The notes under the pieces: model-generated
The model's database searches: none
What the model saw: the letters and a program-made list of their open reading frames with translations, nothing else
Told to the model about the DNA's origin: nothing
Assembly (NCBI GenBank): GCA_963977005.1
Contig: CAXBMQ010000010.1
Coordinates: 62,001 to 126,000, forward strand
Reading direction: 5' to 3'
DNA from: CAXBCP01 sp963977005
GTDB taxonomy: Bacteria; Pseudomonadota; Alphaproteobacteria; MPNO01; UBA830
DNA: 64,000 nucleotides
Shown: positions 52,178 through 60,258 of the stretch, in pieces
Numbering within the stretch: position 1 is the stretch's first letter
How the letters are laid out: every line of letters starts with the position of its first letter
Program-made: the position numbers and the translations under genes

Positions 52178-52360
52178 TCAGGCCGCAGACGTCTCCGTGA
52201 CCTCGCGGCCATCGTAATAGCCGCAGGACGCGCAGACATGATGCGGACGCTTCAATTCGCCGCAATTGGCGCATTCCGCATTCGCATTGGACGTCAGAGC
52301 GTGATGAGCGCGGCGCATATTCCGCTTCGATTTCGATACTTTATTCTTTGGAACAGCCAT
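52178..52360 (-). CDS. rpmF: 50S ribosomal protein L32
   Basis: The 60-residue protein MAVPKNKVSKSKRNMRRAHH is the standard start of L32, and the zinc-ribbon pairs CANC and CASC are both kept, so this is the zinc-binding form. The context upstream of plsX-fabH is conserved in bacteria. The 90 bp before it and after the DUF177 gene may hold its own promoter. Confidence 0.96.
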   Translation of the reverse strand: MAVPKNKVSKSKRNMRRAHHALTSNANAECANCGELKRPHHVCASCGYYDGREVTETSAA

Positions 52361-52450
52361 AACCGTGCCATCTCAACTGTTGGGGATACCTATTGGGGAG
52401 CGATAGATATTCTATCCTGGCCCGCGGGGCAACATGTAGTTTTGCCGACG

Positions 52451-53005
52451 CTATTTCTTTGGCTTCAATTCGGCAAGAATTTCAAACGGATTGGCCCGTT
52501 TCGGCCCCTTTTCCGCCTCTTCCTCGGTCATCAGGCTGGCGCCGGGGCCCAGTTCCAGCGCTGCCGGGTCTATATTGGGATGACGCGGGTACGGATCGAG
52601 CGCCAATGACAGTTCTTCGGCAACGATCTCGCCGAGATCGAGGGTTTCGCCCTCAAGCGGCTCGACGTCGTCGGGATCGACGATATCCGCGGTATCGGCG
52701 GAATTCCGGGCAAAAACGATGTCGACCTCTTCCGCCACGGTCGCCGGAAACGGATCGAGTGTCACCACGCAGTTCTGGGTCACATCCGCAGAAATCCGGC
52801 CGGTTACAGAGAGAACTTTCCCCGTTTTCAGCCAGACAAGGGTGAGGTGAGCACGGAACGAATCAAGCGATACCAGACCGAAACGCGCCGCCAAAGCCGC
52901 CCTCTGCTGCCGATCGGCCTCCAGGTCGATCTCCCGGACGTCCTCGCCAAGGGAATCGAGGGTAATCCCGACGCTGAATTCCGGTGTGGGGTCCGCTACC
53001 GTCAT
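52451..53005 (-). CDS. DUF177 (YceD-like) protein
   Basis: The 184-residue protein is the family commonly encoded before rpmF, implicated in 23S rRNA accumulation and ribosome assembly. Landmarks are RISADVTQNCVVTLDPFPATVAEEV in the middle and EELSLALDPYPRHPN near the end, which carries the conserved acidic/Tyr-Pro block. The ATG overlaps the stop of the chaperone gene upstream by 4 bases (ATGA), so they are coupled. Its precise molecular role is unsettled. Confidence 0.88.
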   Translation of the reverse strand: MTVADPTPEFSVGITLDSLGEDVREIDLEADRQQRAALAARFGLVSLDSFRAHLTLVWLKTGKVLSVTGRISADVTQNCVVTLDPFPATVAEEVDIVFARNSADTADIVDPDDVEPLEGETLDLGEIVAEELSLALDPYPRHPNIDPAALELGPGASLMTEEEAEKGPKRANPFEILAELKPKK

Positions 53006-53535
53006 TGAATGTCCCCGAAGGCGAATTTTCCGTGCTCGACATCCTGCAGGTCGAGCGCCGCCATATGCGTTGCCTGGGCGCGCAGATACCGGGCGAGAGC
53101 CGCAACCGATGCCTCGCTGTGTTCGACCGTTGCATAGACGTTGCGCGACAGGGCCTCTTCCAGCCCAGCTTCAGCGCCCGAAAGCCCCGCCTCGTAAGAG
53201 GCTATCCGGCCGTAAAACGCCTGAACCATCGCCTTGACACGCTTGCCGACCCCCATATCCCCGGCCCCCATTTCGCGCAGGCTGACATCCATATCCTCGA
53301 ACATCAGGTCGAACAGGGCCTGTGCCGCATCGCTCGACGATTCGGATGCGCCCTTGAGGCGCCGAAGAACGAGAAACGCATGCAGCGTTACCATCTCGAA
53401 ACGCCCGTCGACGGTATCGGGGACGCCGAAATCGGTATAAAAACGGGGCTGCCGCGCGCGCTCTACGATAATCCGGTAGATTTCGTGAATATTGCCAGGG
53501 GGTCCCGACTTTCGGAAAAGAGTGCTCAAGGGCAT
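53002..53535 (-). CDS. Ubiquinol-cytochrome c chaperone (CBP3-like)
   Basis: The 177-residue protein matches the CBP3/PF03981 family that assists assembly of the cytochrome bc1 complex. Recognisable parts are YRIIVERARQPRFYTDFGVPDTVDGRFEMVTLHAFLVLRRL and AQALFDLMFEDMDVSLREMGAGDMGVGKRVKAM. Helical and cytoplasmic. It is followed by the overlapping DUF177 gene and is divergent from bamE, the usual alphaproteobacterial neighbourhood. Confidence 0.9.
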   Translation of the reverse strand: MPLSTLFRKSGPPGNIHEIYRIIVERARQPRFYTDFGVPDTVDGRFEMVTLHAFLVLRRLKGASESSSDAAQALFDLMFEDMDVSLREMGAGDMGVGKRVKAMVQAFYGRIASYEAGLSGAEAGLEEALSRNVYATVEHSEASVAALARYLRAQATHMAALDLQDVEHGKFAFGDIQ

Positions 53536-53557
53536 GGTTTTCTGCGCTTTTTGATCG

Positions 53558-53585
53558 ATTGACAGCTTGGCATGGGGGCGTCAAT
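53558..53585. promoter_or_regulatory. Inverted repeat in the bamE/CBP3 divergent region
   Basis: ATTGAC (53558-53563) and GTCAAT (53580-53585) form a 6-bp inverted repeat with a 16-base spacer, flanked on both sides by GATC (one offset by a base). It sits between two divergent genes and each arm contains a TTGAC sequence usable as a -35 element, one per strand. No good -10 boxes were found, so this is only a candidate. Confidence 0.3.
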
Positions 53586-53648
53586 TTGATCCTTGTAGGA
53601 TCCGCCCTCTTCCGCCACATAGGTAGTGACAACAGCGATAATGGTCAA

Positions 53649-54134
53649 ATGAGACATTTATCTATTCTCGGGAATCCCTGGGTCCGGAAGGCCGCCGCGG
53701 GCGTTATTCTGGGCGGCATGCTCGCCGGTTGTTCCCCGACGCTGAACAATCACGGCAACATCCCGGAGGCGGAACTCATCCAGAGCATTCGTATCGGGAG
53801 CAGCAATCGCGAGCAGATCGCGGCGATGCTGGGCAACCCGTCAGCCGTTGCCACCTTCGACAAGGAGTCCTGGTATTACGTCGGCATGCGCACCAGCCAG
53901 ATCGCCTTTCTCGAACCGGAAATTCTCGAGCGCAAGGTACTGGTCGTGCGTTTCGACAAACAGGGTATCGTTCAGCAGGTAGAGCGGCTTGACAAGGAAG
54001 ACGGCCGGGAGGTTCAGATCGTCGACCGGAAAACCCCTACCCGCGGCAAGGAACTGACAATTCTGGAACAATTGCTCGGCAATGTCGGCAAGTTTGCCGG
54101 CCCTGCGGCGGACGACGGCAGCGCCGGCCTCTGA
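53649..54134 (+). CDS. bamE: Outer membrane assembly lipoprotein BamE (SmpA/OmlA)
   Basis: ATG 53649 gives 161 residues with a lipoprotein signal peptide and lipobox LAGC (Cys near 28). The BamE domain follows, with IRIGSSNREQIAAMLGNPSAVATFDKESWYYVGM, the core of the fold. It anchors to the outer membrane and helps the BamA complex fold barrel proteins. It is a lone gene that ends at a shared terminator. The C-terminal extension (QIVDRKTPTRGKELTILEQLLGN) is typical for alphaproteobacteria. Confidence 0.92.
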   Translation: MRHLSILGNPWVRKAAAGVILGGMLAGCSPTLNNHGNIPEAELIQSIRIGSSNREQIAAMLGNPSAVATFDKESWYYVGMRTSQIAFLEPEILERKVLVVRFDKQGIVQQVERLDKEDGREVQIVDRKTPTRGKELTILEQLLGNVGKFAGPAADDGSAGL

Positions 54135-54155
54135 TCCCCGCCCGCGAAACACATA

Positions 54156-54188
54156 AAAAAAGCCCCGGAATTCATCCGGGGCTTTTTT
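54156..54188. terminator. Bidirectional rho-independent terminator
   Basis: AAAAAAGCCCCGG (54156-54168) and CCGGGGCTTTTTT (54176-54188) form a 13-bp hairpin with loop AATTCAT. With A and T runs on both sides it works both ways, ending bamE and the convergent hppA. Confidence 0.94.
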
Positions 54189-54216
54189 CGTTCGGGCTAA
54201 GCCCTGTTCCTGACGA

Positions 54217-56325
54217 TCACGCGCCGCCGACAACCGCCAGCAGGAGGATCGACACGATGTTGATGATCTTGATCATCGGGTTCACCGCGGGACCGGCCGT
54301 GTCCTTGTAGGGATCGCCGACCGTATCGCCGGTGACGGACGCGGCATGGGCTTCCGAACCCTTGCCGCCGTGGTTTCCGTCCTCGATGTACTTCTTGGCA
54401 TTATCCCAGGCACCGCCGCCTGCCGTCATCGACAGGGCAACGAACAGGCCGGTCACGATGGTCCCGAGCATGAGCGCACCCAGGGTCGTTACCGCCGCAG
54501 CCTGTCCGCCGATCCAGTTGATCACGAAGTAGACCACGATAGGCGCAAGGACCGGCAGCAGGGACGGCACGATCATTTCGCGGATCGCCGCCTTCGTCAG
54601 CATGTCCACCGCACGGCCGTATTCCGGACGCGCCGTACCTTCCATGATACCGGGGATCTCCTTGAACTGACGGCGAACCTCGACGACGACCGCCGCGGCG
54701 CAACGCCCGACAGCCATCATGCTCAGCGAGCCGAACAGATAAGGCAGCATGCCGCCGATGAACAGTCCGATCACCACATAGGGGTCCTGGAGGCTGAACG
54801 TCACCTTCGAGGCGATCTCGGGGACATAGAACTTCATGTCCTCGGTAAACGCCGCGAACAGCACAAGGGCCGCCAGCGCCGCGGACCCGATGGCATAGCC
54901 CTTGGTGACGGCCTTCGTGGTGTTGCCGACCGCGTCGAGCGCATCCGTATAGTTACGGACTTCCTCGGGCAGTTCCGCCATTTCGGCAATGCCGCCGGCA
55001 TTATCCGTGACGGGGCCGTAGGCATCGAGCGCCACGACCATGCCGGCAAGTGCCAGCATCGTGGTCGCCGCGATGGCGATGCCGTAAAGACCGGCCGCAA
55101 AGTACGCCACCAGAATACCGGCGGAGATCACGATGACCGGCAGCGCCGTCGCTTCCATGGAGACCGCGAGGCCCTGGATGACGTTGGTCGCATGTCCGGT
55201 CTCGGACGCCTTGGCCACGCTTTTGACCGGGCGATACTGGGTGCCGGTGTAGTACTCGGTGATCCAGATGATCAGACCGGTGACAACCAGACCGACGATC
55301 CCGCAATACAGAAGCTGTCGTGCCTGGATAGACCCGTCCACCATCGCAATCTCGGCGGAGAAGCTGCCGAAAAGCACGTACACCGCGCCCGCGATCAGAA
55401 TGGCCGAGGCAATCGCCGATGCGATGAAGCCCTTGTACAGGGCACCCATGACATTGTTGTTGCTGCCGAGACGCACGAAGAACGTGCCGAACACAGAGCC
55501 GATGATGCAGACGCCGCCGATCAGCAGCGGCAGAAGCAGCATCGTTTCCTGAATGGCGCCGGTGAAGAAGACGGCACCGACAAGCATCGTCGCAACGATG
55601 GTCACCGCGTAGGTCTCGAACAGGTCGGCCGCCATGCCGGCGCAATCGCCGACGTTGTCGCCGACGTTATCTGCGATCACCGCCGCGTTGCGGGGATCGT
55701 CCTCCGGAATACCGGCTTCGATCTTGCCGACAACGTCGGCACCGACATCCGCTCCCTTGGTGAAGATGCCGCCGCCGAGACGGGCAAAGATCGAAATCAG
55801 CGATGCGCCGAAGCCAAGGGCGACGAGCGCTTCGAGAATATGACGCAGGCCTGCCGCTTCAGCGGGGTTATACATTTCCCGCAGGGCGAGATAGTAACCC
55901 GCGACACCGAGCAGCCCGAGGCCGACGACGAGCATCCCCGTCACCGCACCCGACTTGAAGGCCACCGTCAGTGCAGGCTGAAGCCCGCCGGTCCGTGCCG
56001 CGTCTGCGGTCCGCACGTTGGCGCGCACCGAAATATACATGCCGATGTAACCGGCAACGCCCGAAAGCACAGCGCCGATGACAAAGCCGACAGCGGGGAG
56101 AACCCCGAGCAGCGCCCAGATCGCGAGGCCGACGACCACGCCGACCATGCCGATGGTCATATACTGACGGTTAAGATATGCCGCCGCGCCTTCCTGAATA
56201 GCGCCAGCGATTTCCTGCATTCTCTCGTTGCCTGCCGAAGCGCCGAGAACCGACCGACTGGCGTAAAGGCCGTACAGGATCGCAAGACCGCCACACGCGA
56301 TCACGACCCAATAAGCTGTAGACAT
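54217..56325 (-). CDS. hppA: Membrane-bound proton-pumping pyrophosphatase, K+-insensitive
   Basis: The 702-residue protein has about 16 transmembrane helices and hydrolyses pyrophosphate to pump protons across the inner membrane. The catalytic GGIFTKGADVGADVVGKIEAGIPEDDPRNAAVIADNVGDNVGD block lies near 185. GNTTKAVTKGYAIGSAALAAL near 475 contains Lys in place of the Ala found in K+-dependent enzymes, which marks the K+-independent subclass. The start is ATG 56325. Common in alphaproteobacteria, it supplies proton motive force under energy stress. Confidence 0.95.
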   Translation of the reverse strand: MSTAYWVVIACGGLAILYGLYASRSVLGASAGNERMQEIAGAIQEGAAAYLNRQYMTIGMVGVVVGLAIWALLGVLPAVGFVIGAVLSGVAGYIGMYISVRANVRTADAARTGGLQPALTVAFKSGAVTGMLVVGLGLLGVAGYYLALREMYNPAEAAGLRHILEALVALGFGASLISIFARLGGGIFTKGADVGADVVGKIEAGIPEDDPRNAAVIADNVGDNVGDCAGMAADLFETYAVTIVATMLVGAVFFTGAIQETMLLLPLLIGGVCIIGSVFGTFFVRLGSNNNVMGALYKGFIASAIASAILIAGAVYVLFGSFSAEIAMVDGSIQARQLLYCGIVGLVVTGLIIWITEYYTGTQYRPVKSVAKASETGHATNVIQGLAVSMEATALPVIVISAGILVAYFAAGLYGIAIAATTMLALAGMVVALDAYGPVTDNAGGIAEMAELPEEVRNYTDALDAVGNTTKAVTKGYAIGSAALAALVLFAAFTEDMKFYVPEIASKVTFSLQDPYVVIGLFIGGMLPYLFGSLSMMAVGRCAAAVVVEVRRQFKEIPGIMEGTARPEYGRAVDMLTKAAIREMIVPSLLPVLAPIVVYFVINWIGGQAAAVTTLGALMLGTIVTGLFVALSMTAGGGAWDNAKKYIEDGNHGGKGSEAHAASVTGDTVGDPYKDTAGPAVNPMIKIINIVSILLLAVVGGA

Positions 56326-56496
56326 TTTTTAAATTCCTTGTTTTGTCCGGGACTGCGACCCCGAGACAGCGCACGTGCGCCATCAGCCCAAGGGGCCCGC
56401 GAAAACGCGTGGAACATGACAGAAGAGCAGATTCATGGCAATACCGGCGCCGGGCTCAATTCGGCCAGGCTGCCACTCTTCGTTTCGCTCGGAAAA

Positions 56497-57699
56497 TCAG
56501 GTTGCCGACTGCTCCGCCGGGGCCTTCCGGCCGCTGTATCGAAGCCACAGCGTGGTCGCAAAAACGATCACGACAAGCGGCGCCATCACCAGGTTCACCG
56601 CGGACCAGCCGATCGAATGCTGAACGGCACCGGACGTGACCGCGCCGACCGAAATCGTTCCCCAGATGAAGAAATCGTTCAGTCCCTGGACCTTCGCTTT
56701 TTCTTCCGGCGTATAGGTGCGGGTCAGCAGCGTGGTGCCGCCGGTGAACAGGAAATTCCAGCCGATACCGACAAGGACCAGGCCGGACAGGAAGTTCATG
56801 AAAGCGATCCCCGACAGATGAATAACGATGCTGGCACCGCACAGGACCGAGCCCGCGATCAGGACGTTGTTGACCCCAAACCGGTTGATCAGATGTCCCG
56901 TCACAAACGCAGGCGCATACATCCCGAGGATATGGGCCTGAATGACGTAGGAAGAATCCGAGAATGTGAATCCGCATACTCCCATGGCAATGGGGGTCAC
57001 GGTCATCAGGAACGACATCACAAGATAACCGAAGGTCGCCGCGCAGACGGCGATGATAAATTGCGGCTGCCGGGCAATCTCCGAAAGCGGTCGTCCGGCT
57101 CCGGCCTTTCGCTGCTCCATCGTCGGTTTGGGGATACTGATAAAGCTGACCACGCAGCCGACCAGCAGATAGACCACAATCAACGCGAGGTAGACACCGG
57201 CGAACTGAACCGCCAAGAGATCTGCGGTGTTGCGCGCCAGCGTCGGGCCGAGCACGGCAGCGACGATACTGCCCGCCAATACGTATGAAATCGCCTTGCT
57301 GCGAAACGCGTCTGTCGAAACATCCGCCGCGGCAAAACGGAAATAGTGACAAAACCCATTGAAGCTCCCGGTCAGCAGAGAGGCGATACAGAACAGCACG
57401 AAATCGCCCTGCATGATTGCGTACGCCCCCAGCGCGCCGCCACAGGCGCCGATGGCGGCACCCGTGATGAAACCTGTTTTCCGGCCGAACCGACCCATAT
57501 AGAGAGACGCCGGAATGGTGGTCAGCGCCATCGCGACGAATTGCAGCGCGAGCGGCAGCGTCGCGAGGGACTTGTCGTCCACCAGGAGAATACCGCCGAC
57601 AATCGGCGCGGTCGCAATGATCGCCGACGTCGATGTCATGAAAAGCGCCTGGCACGAGGCGAGCAGGAATACGTTCCTGCGGACGGATGAAGTGGTCAT
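56497..57699 (-). CDS. MFS transporter
   Basis: The 400-residue protein has about 12 hydrophobic helices. MGRFGRKTGFITGAAIG after helix 2 is a motif A-like loop, and YTPEEKAKVQGLNDFFIWGTISVGAVTSG lies in the second half. Specificity cannot be deduced; the sequence resembles proteobacterial exporters of the DHA1/UMF branches. A long open frame on the opposite strand across this gene and hppA is only a shadow. It stands alone, 171 bp upstream of hppA on the same strand. Confidence 0.85.
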   Translation of the reverse strand: MTTSSVRRNVFLLASCQALFMTSTSAIIATAPIVGGILLVDDKSLATLPLALQFVAMALTTIPASLYMGRFGRKTGFITGAAIGACGGALGAYAIMQGDFVLFCIASLLTGSFNGFCHYFRFAAADVSTDAFRSKAISYVLAGSIVAAVLGPTLARNTADLLAVQFAGVYLALIVVYLLVGCVVSFISIPKPTMEQRKAGAGRPLSEIARQPQFIIAVCAATFGYLVMSFLMTVTPIAMGVCGFTFSDSSYVIQAHILGMYAPAFVTGHLINRFGVNNVLIAGSVLCGASIVIHLSGIAFMNFLSGLVLVGIGWNFLFTGGTTLLTRTYTPEEKAKVQGLNDFFIWGTISVGAVTSGAVQHSIGWSAVNLVMAPLVVIVFATTLWLRYSGRKAPAEQSAT

Positions 57700-57762
57700 G
57701 GACTGAAACTTACGCCAGTTGCCGGTTCGGACATATTCAAAAATTGCAGGGCTGGGTCGCGA

Positions 57763-57818
57763 TTCAGGGTAAGTGGGTCAGGGTAAGTGGGTCAGGGTAC
57801 GCGGGTCAGGGTGTGCGG
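57763..57818. repeat. Four-copy 14-bp tandem repeat
   Basis: Four adjacent 14-bp units with consensus GTCAGGGTAAGTGG run from 57763 to 57818. Units 1 and 2 are nearly identical; units 3 and 4 diverge at positions 9-12 (ACGC, GTGC). The last unit overlaps the 3' end of the FliL-like gene and supplies its stop codon and final residues. It may be slippage-generated and could vary between strains. Confidence 0.85.
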
Positions 57819-58234
57819 CCGTGATAGACCTGCTGGACGATAACGGATTCGACTTTGTCCGGCCCGACGGCGCGGGTCGTGATATCCATTATCTTCGTCT
57901 TGATAAGTGCCGTGCTGGGGATCAGCGGCGCCTGCATGCGATAGGCAATAAGCCGGAAAAGCAGGTCGTAGGTTTTACTGCGGATGACCGGGAGGCGGCT
58001 GCGGACGTAATCCCGCTCTTCTTCGTCGGCGAGTTCCAGGGCGATGACCAACGTGAACTGCCGTTTTTCTTCGCCCTTGGGCATCATGGGAACATGGAAC
58101 GGCTGCAACGAGACGAACTGATTGGCCGACAACCTTGCTTTACCGCCCTTTGCAGCAAGCTCGCCGCCACCGGATACGGCAACGGCAATGCATACCGCCA
58201 GCGCGCCTAAATACGTCCTGAAAGACCCAAACAT
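57806..58234 (-). CDS. FliL-like exported/membrane protein
   Basis: The 142-residue protein has an N-terminal hydrophobic segment (YLGALAVCIAVAVSGGG) and a FliL-like domain: FVSLQPFHVPMM, FTLVIALELADEEERDYVRSRLPVIRSKTYDLLFRLI, then a final VESVIVQQVYHGR. FliL normally sits at the flagellar basal body next to the stator. No flagellar genes are nearby and the gene sits beside thiL, so it is a stand-alone FliL-fold protein of unknown role. A 14-bp tandem repeat covers its 3' end. Confidence 0.72.
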   Translation of the reverse strand: MFGSFRTYLGALAVCIAVAVSGGGELAAKGGKARLSANQFVSLQPFHVPMMPKGEEKRQFTLVIALELADEEERDYVRSRLPVIRSKTYDLLFRLIAYRMQAPLIPSTALIKTKIMDITTRAVGPDKVESVIVQQVYHGRTP

Positions 58235-58299
58235 CGCACCTGCTCCGCATTGCCGGCGGCCAGTATCCCCCGGGAACGGAAACAGACGGTTAATGGGCG

Positions 58300-59265
58300 T
58301 CAGAAGTGCCGATATCCCGGAATGTCGGGGGTAACGTCATTCCCGGCATCGTCCCGAACGGTGACGACGGCGCTGCCGGCTTCCAGCCGGCCGATTTCCG
58401 TAATCCGCGTCGCGGCTGTTTCCGCCGCCTCGCGGGCCGCCTGTGCGCGTTCGGGCGGGACCGTGAATACGAGCTCGTAATCGTCGCCCGACGTCAAGAG
58501 TCCGAAAGGCCCATCCCCCTTCGCGCCGATGGCGGATCGGGCCGCGTCCGATACGGGTATGCCGGAGGCCGAAAGGCGGGCGCCGACGCCCGATGCCGTG
58601 CAGATATGGCCCAGGTCGGCCAGCAGTCCGTCGGAAACGTCGGCCATCGCGCTCGCAATGTCCCGCAGGGACACACCCAGCGCGCTCCGCGGTTCCGGAA
58701 GCTGGTAGCGTTGTACCAGCGGATCCCCGGCCCCTGCCCCGTCGCGCATCCGCGCAAGCCCCAGCCCCGCGTCCCCGATCGTGCCGGAAACAAAGACCAG
58801 ATCGCCCGGACGGGCCGTCCCCCGGCGGACCGCATGGCCGGTGGGTGCCTCGCCGAATATGGTCACTGACAGGACAAGCGGACCGGGCGTCCGCGTCGTG
58901 TCGCCGCCAAGCAGAAGCAACCCGAATTGCTGCTGATCGATCTGCAGGCCCCCCGCGAATCCTTCCAGCCATTCATCCGTTGTACCCGTCGGCAGACTGA
59001 GGTTCAGAAAATAGGCAAACGGCTCCGCTCCCATCGCCGCGATATCCGACAGGTTCACCCGCAAGAGCCGGCGCGCGATGACGTCTGGCGGCTCGCTCAT
59101 CAGGAAATGAACGTCGGCGACCAGCGTATCCGTGGAGACGACCGTATCGAAACCGGTTTTCTGGGGGATCACCGCCGCATCGTCGAGCAGCCCGAGGGCA
59201 CGATCGTCGCCACCGGTCAAAGGTGAAAGCAGCGCCGCGATCAGGTCGAATTCGCCCCGTTGCAC
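58300..59265 (-). CDS. thiL: Thiamine-monophosphate kinase
   Basis: GTG 59265, four bases after the nusB stop, gives 321 residues, near the family norm (about 325). The protein phosphorylates thiamine monophosphate to the diphosphate cofactor. Landmarks are GDDRALGLLDDAAVI near the start (metal-binding acidic cluster), SDIAAMGAEPFAYFLNLSLP, GGDTTRTPGPLVLSVT and ADVSDGLLADLGHI. A longer frame starting upstream would overlap nusB and is less likely. It is the last gene of the ribDEBAH-nusB-thiL block. Confidence 0.93.
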   Translation of the reverse strand: MQRGEFDLIAALLSPLTGGDDRALGLLDDAAVIPQKTGFDTVVSTDTLVADVHFLMSEPPDVIARRLLRVNLSDIAAMGAEPFAYFLNLSLPTGTTDEWLEGFAGGLQIDQQQFGLLLLGGDTTRTPGPLVLSVTIFGEAPTGHAVRRGTARPGDLVFVSGTIGDAGLGLARMRDGAGAGDPLVQRYQLPEPRSALGVSLRDIASAMADVSDGLLADLGHICTASGVGARLSASGIPVSDAARSAIGAKGDGPFGLLTSGDDYELVFTVPPERAQAAREAAETAATRITEIGRLEAGSAVVTVRDDAGNDVTPDIPGYRHF

Positions 59266-59269
59266 GGGA

Positions 59270-59791
59270 TCAGGCGCTCCCCGCCCCGTCTCCGGTTCCG
59301 CCGAATTCCTCGGGCCTGAGGCTCCGCGATATACGGTCAAGCATCCCGTTCACCATGCCGGGCTCCTGACCATCGTAAAAAGCATGGGCGATATCGACAT
59401 ATTCGGTGATGACAACCCGGGCCGGCGTATCCTTTCGGGACTGCAACTCGTAAACCCCGGCGCGCAGGATCGCGCGCAAAATGAATTCGACGCGCTCGAA
59501 CGTCCATTTGTTCGACAGCGCCGCAGAAATGACTTCGTCAATTGCGGCCTGTTGCGCACCGACGCCGCGAACGATTTCGCTAAACAGGTTTTTATGGGGG
59601 GCGACGTCCTGTTCGGTATCGAAACTGTCGCCGAGCCGGAAACGCAGGAACTCCTCGAGCACCTGGTCGCCGGACGTCCCGGAATGATCGATCTGGTAGA
59701 GCGCCTGAACGGCTGCAAGCCGCGCCGCGCTCCGCCGTGCCGTGCCGCCGCCATTGGCTTTCTTCGGCGCGCGCTCGGCTGCTTCGGTCAT
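59270..59791 (-). CDS. nusB: Transcription antitermination factor NusB
   Basis: ATG 59791 overlaps the ribH stop by 4 bases (ATGA), giving 173 residues. The helical domain has ARLAAVQALYQIDHSG near 24 and the C-terminal VIITEYVDIAHAF-type motif (VVITEYVDIAHAFYDGQEPGMVNGMLDRI), which binds boxA RNA with NusE. NusB supports rRNA antitermination. The first 20 residues form a basic, charged tail. Position after ribH is the standard order. Confidence 0.95.
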   Translation of the reverse strand: MTEAAERAPKKANGGGTARRSAARLAAVQALYQIDHSGTSGDQVLEEFLRFRLGDSFDTEQDVAPHKNLFSEIVRGVGAQQAAIDEVISAALSNKWTFERVEFILRAILRAGVYELQSRKDTPARVVITEYVDIAHAFYDGQEPGMVNGMLDRISRSLRPEEFGGTGDGAGSA

Positions 59792-60252
59792 CGCGGGTAC
59801 AGATTGAATTTGCGCTTCAGGTCGATCATTGCGAGACAGGCGCGCGCAGCGGCGCCCCCCCGATCGTGATTGTCGCGGCTGGCCCGTGCCAGCGCCTGAT
59901 CGCCGTTCTCGGTCGTCAGAACGCCGTAGCCCAGCGCAATACCGTATTTGAGCACAAGGTCGTTCAACCCCCGGGCGCTCTCGTTGCACACGTAATCGTA
60001 GTGCGAGGTTTCGCCGCGGATCACACACCCCAACGCGATATACCCGTCGAAGCGCTTGCGGTCTGACGGGTACTTGTAGGATTCGATCGCCATACGGATT
60101 GCGCCCGGAAGTTCGAAAGATCCCGGCACCTCGAAGCGCTCGTAGGTAGCGCCCACGGCATCGAGTTCGATCAGAACGCTTTCGATCATCCGGTCGGCAA
60201 TCTCCTTATAGTACGGAGATTCCACGATCATTATGTGCGGTGCATCGGCCAT
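59788..60252 (-). CDS. ribH: 6,7-dimethyl-8-ribityllumazine synthase
   Basis: The 154-residue enzyme joins the ribityl-uracil and dihydroxybutanone phosphate in riboflavin synthesis. Motifs FEVPGSFELPGAIRMA, ALGCVIRGETSHYDYVCNESARGL and VLTTENGDQALARA are all typical, including the catalytic His in the SHYD segment. Usual length. It is coupled to nusB and starts 6 bp after the ribBA stop. Confidence 0.95.
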   Translation of the reverse strand: MADAPHIMIVESPYYKEIADRMIESVLIELDAVGATYERFEVPGSFELPGAIRMAIESYKYPSDRKRFDGYIALGCVIRGETSHYDYVCNESARGLNDLVLKYGIALGYGVLTTENGDQALARASRDNHDRGGAAARACLAMIDLKRKFNLYPR

Positions 60253-60258
60253 CGTATC

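Noticed and set aside
54346..57288. 980-codon plus-strand open frame opposite hppA and an MFS gene
   Set aside because: Antisense to two clear membrane-protein genes; the product is full of His, Arg, Asp and Gln, typical of antisense translation of hydrophobic codons.
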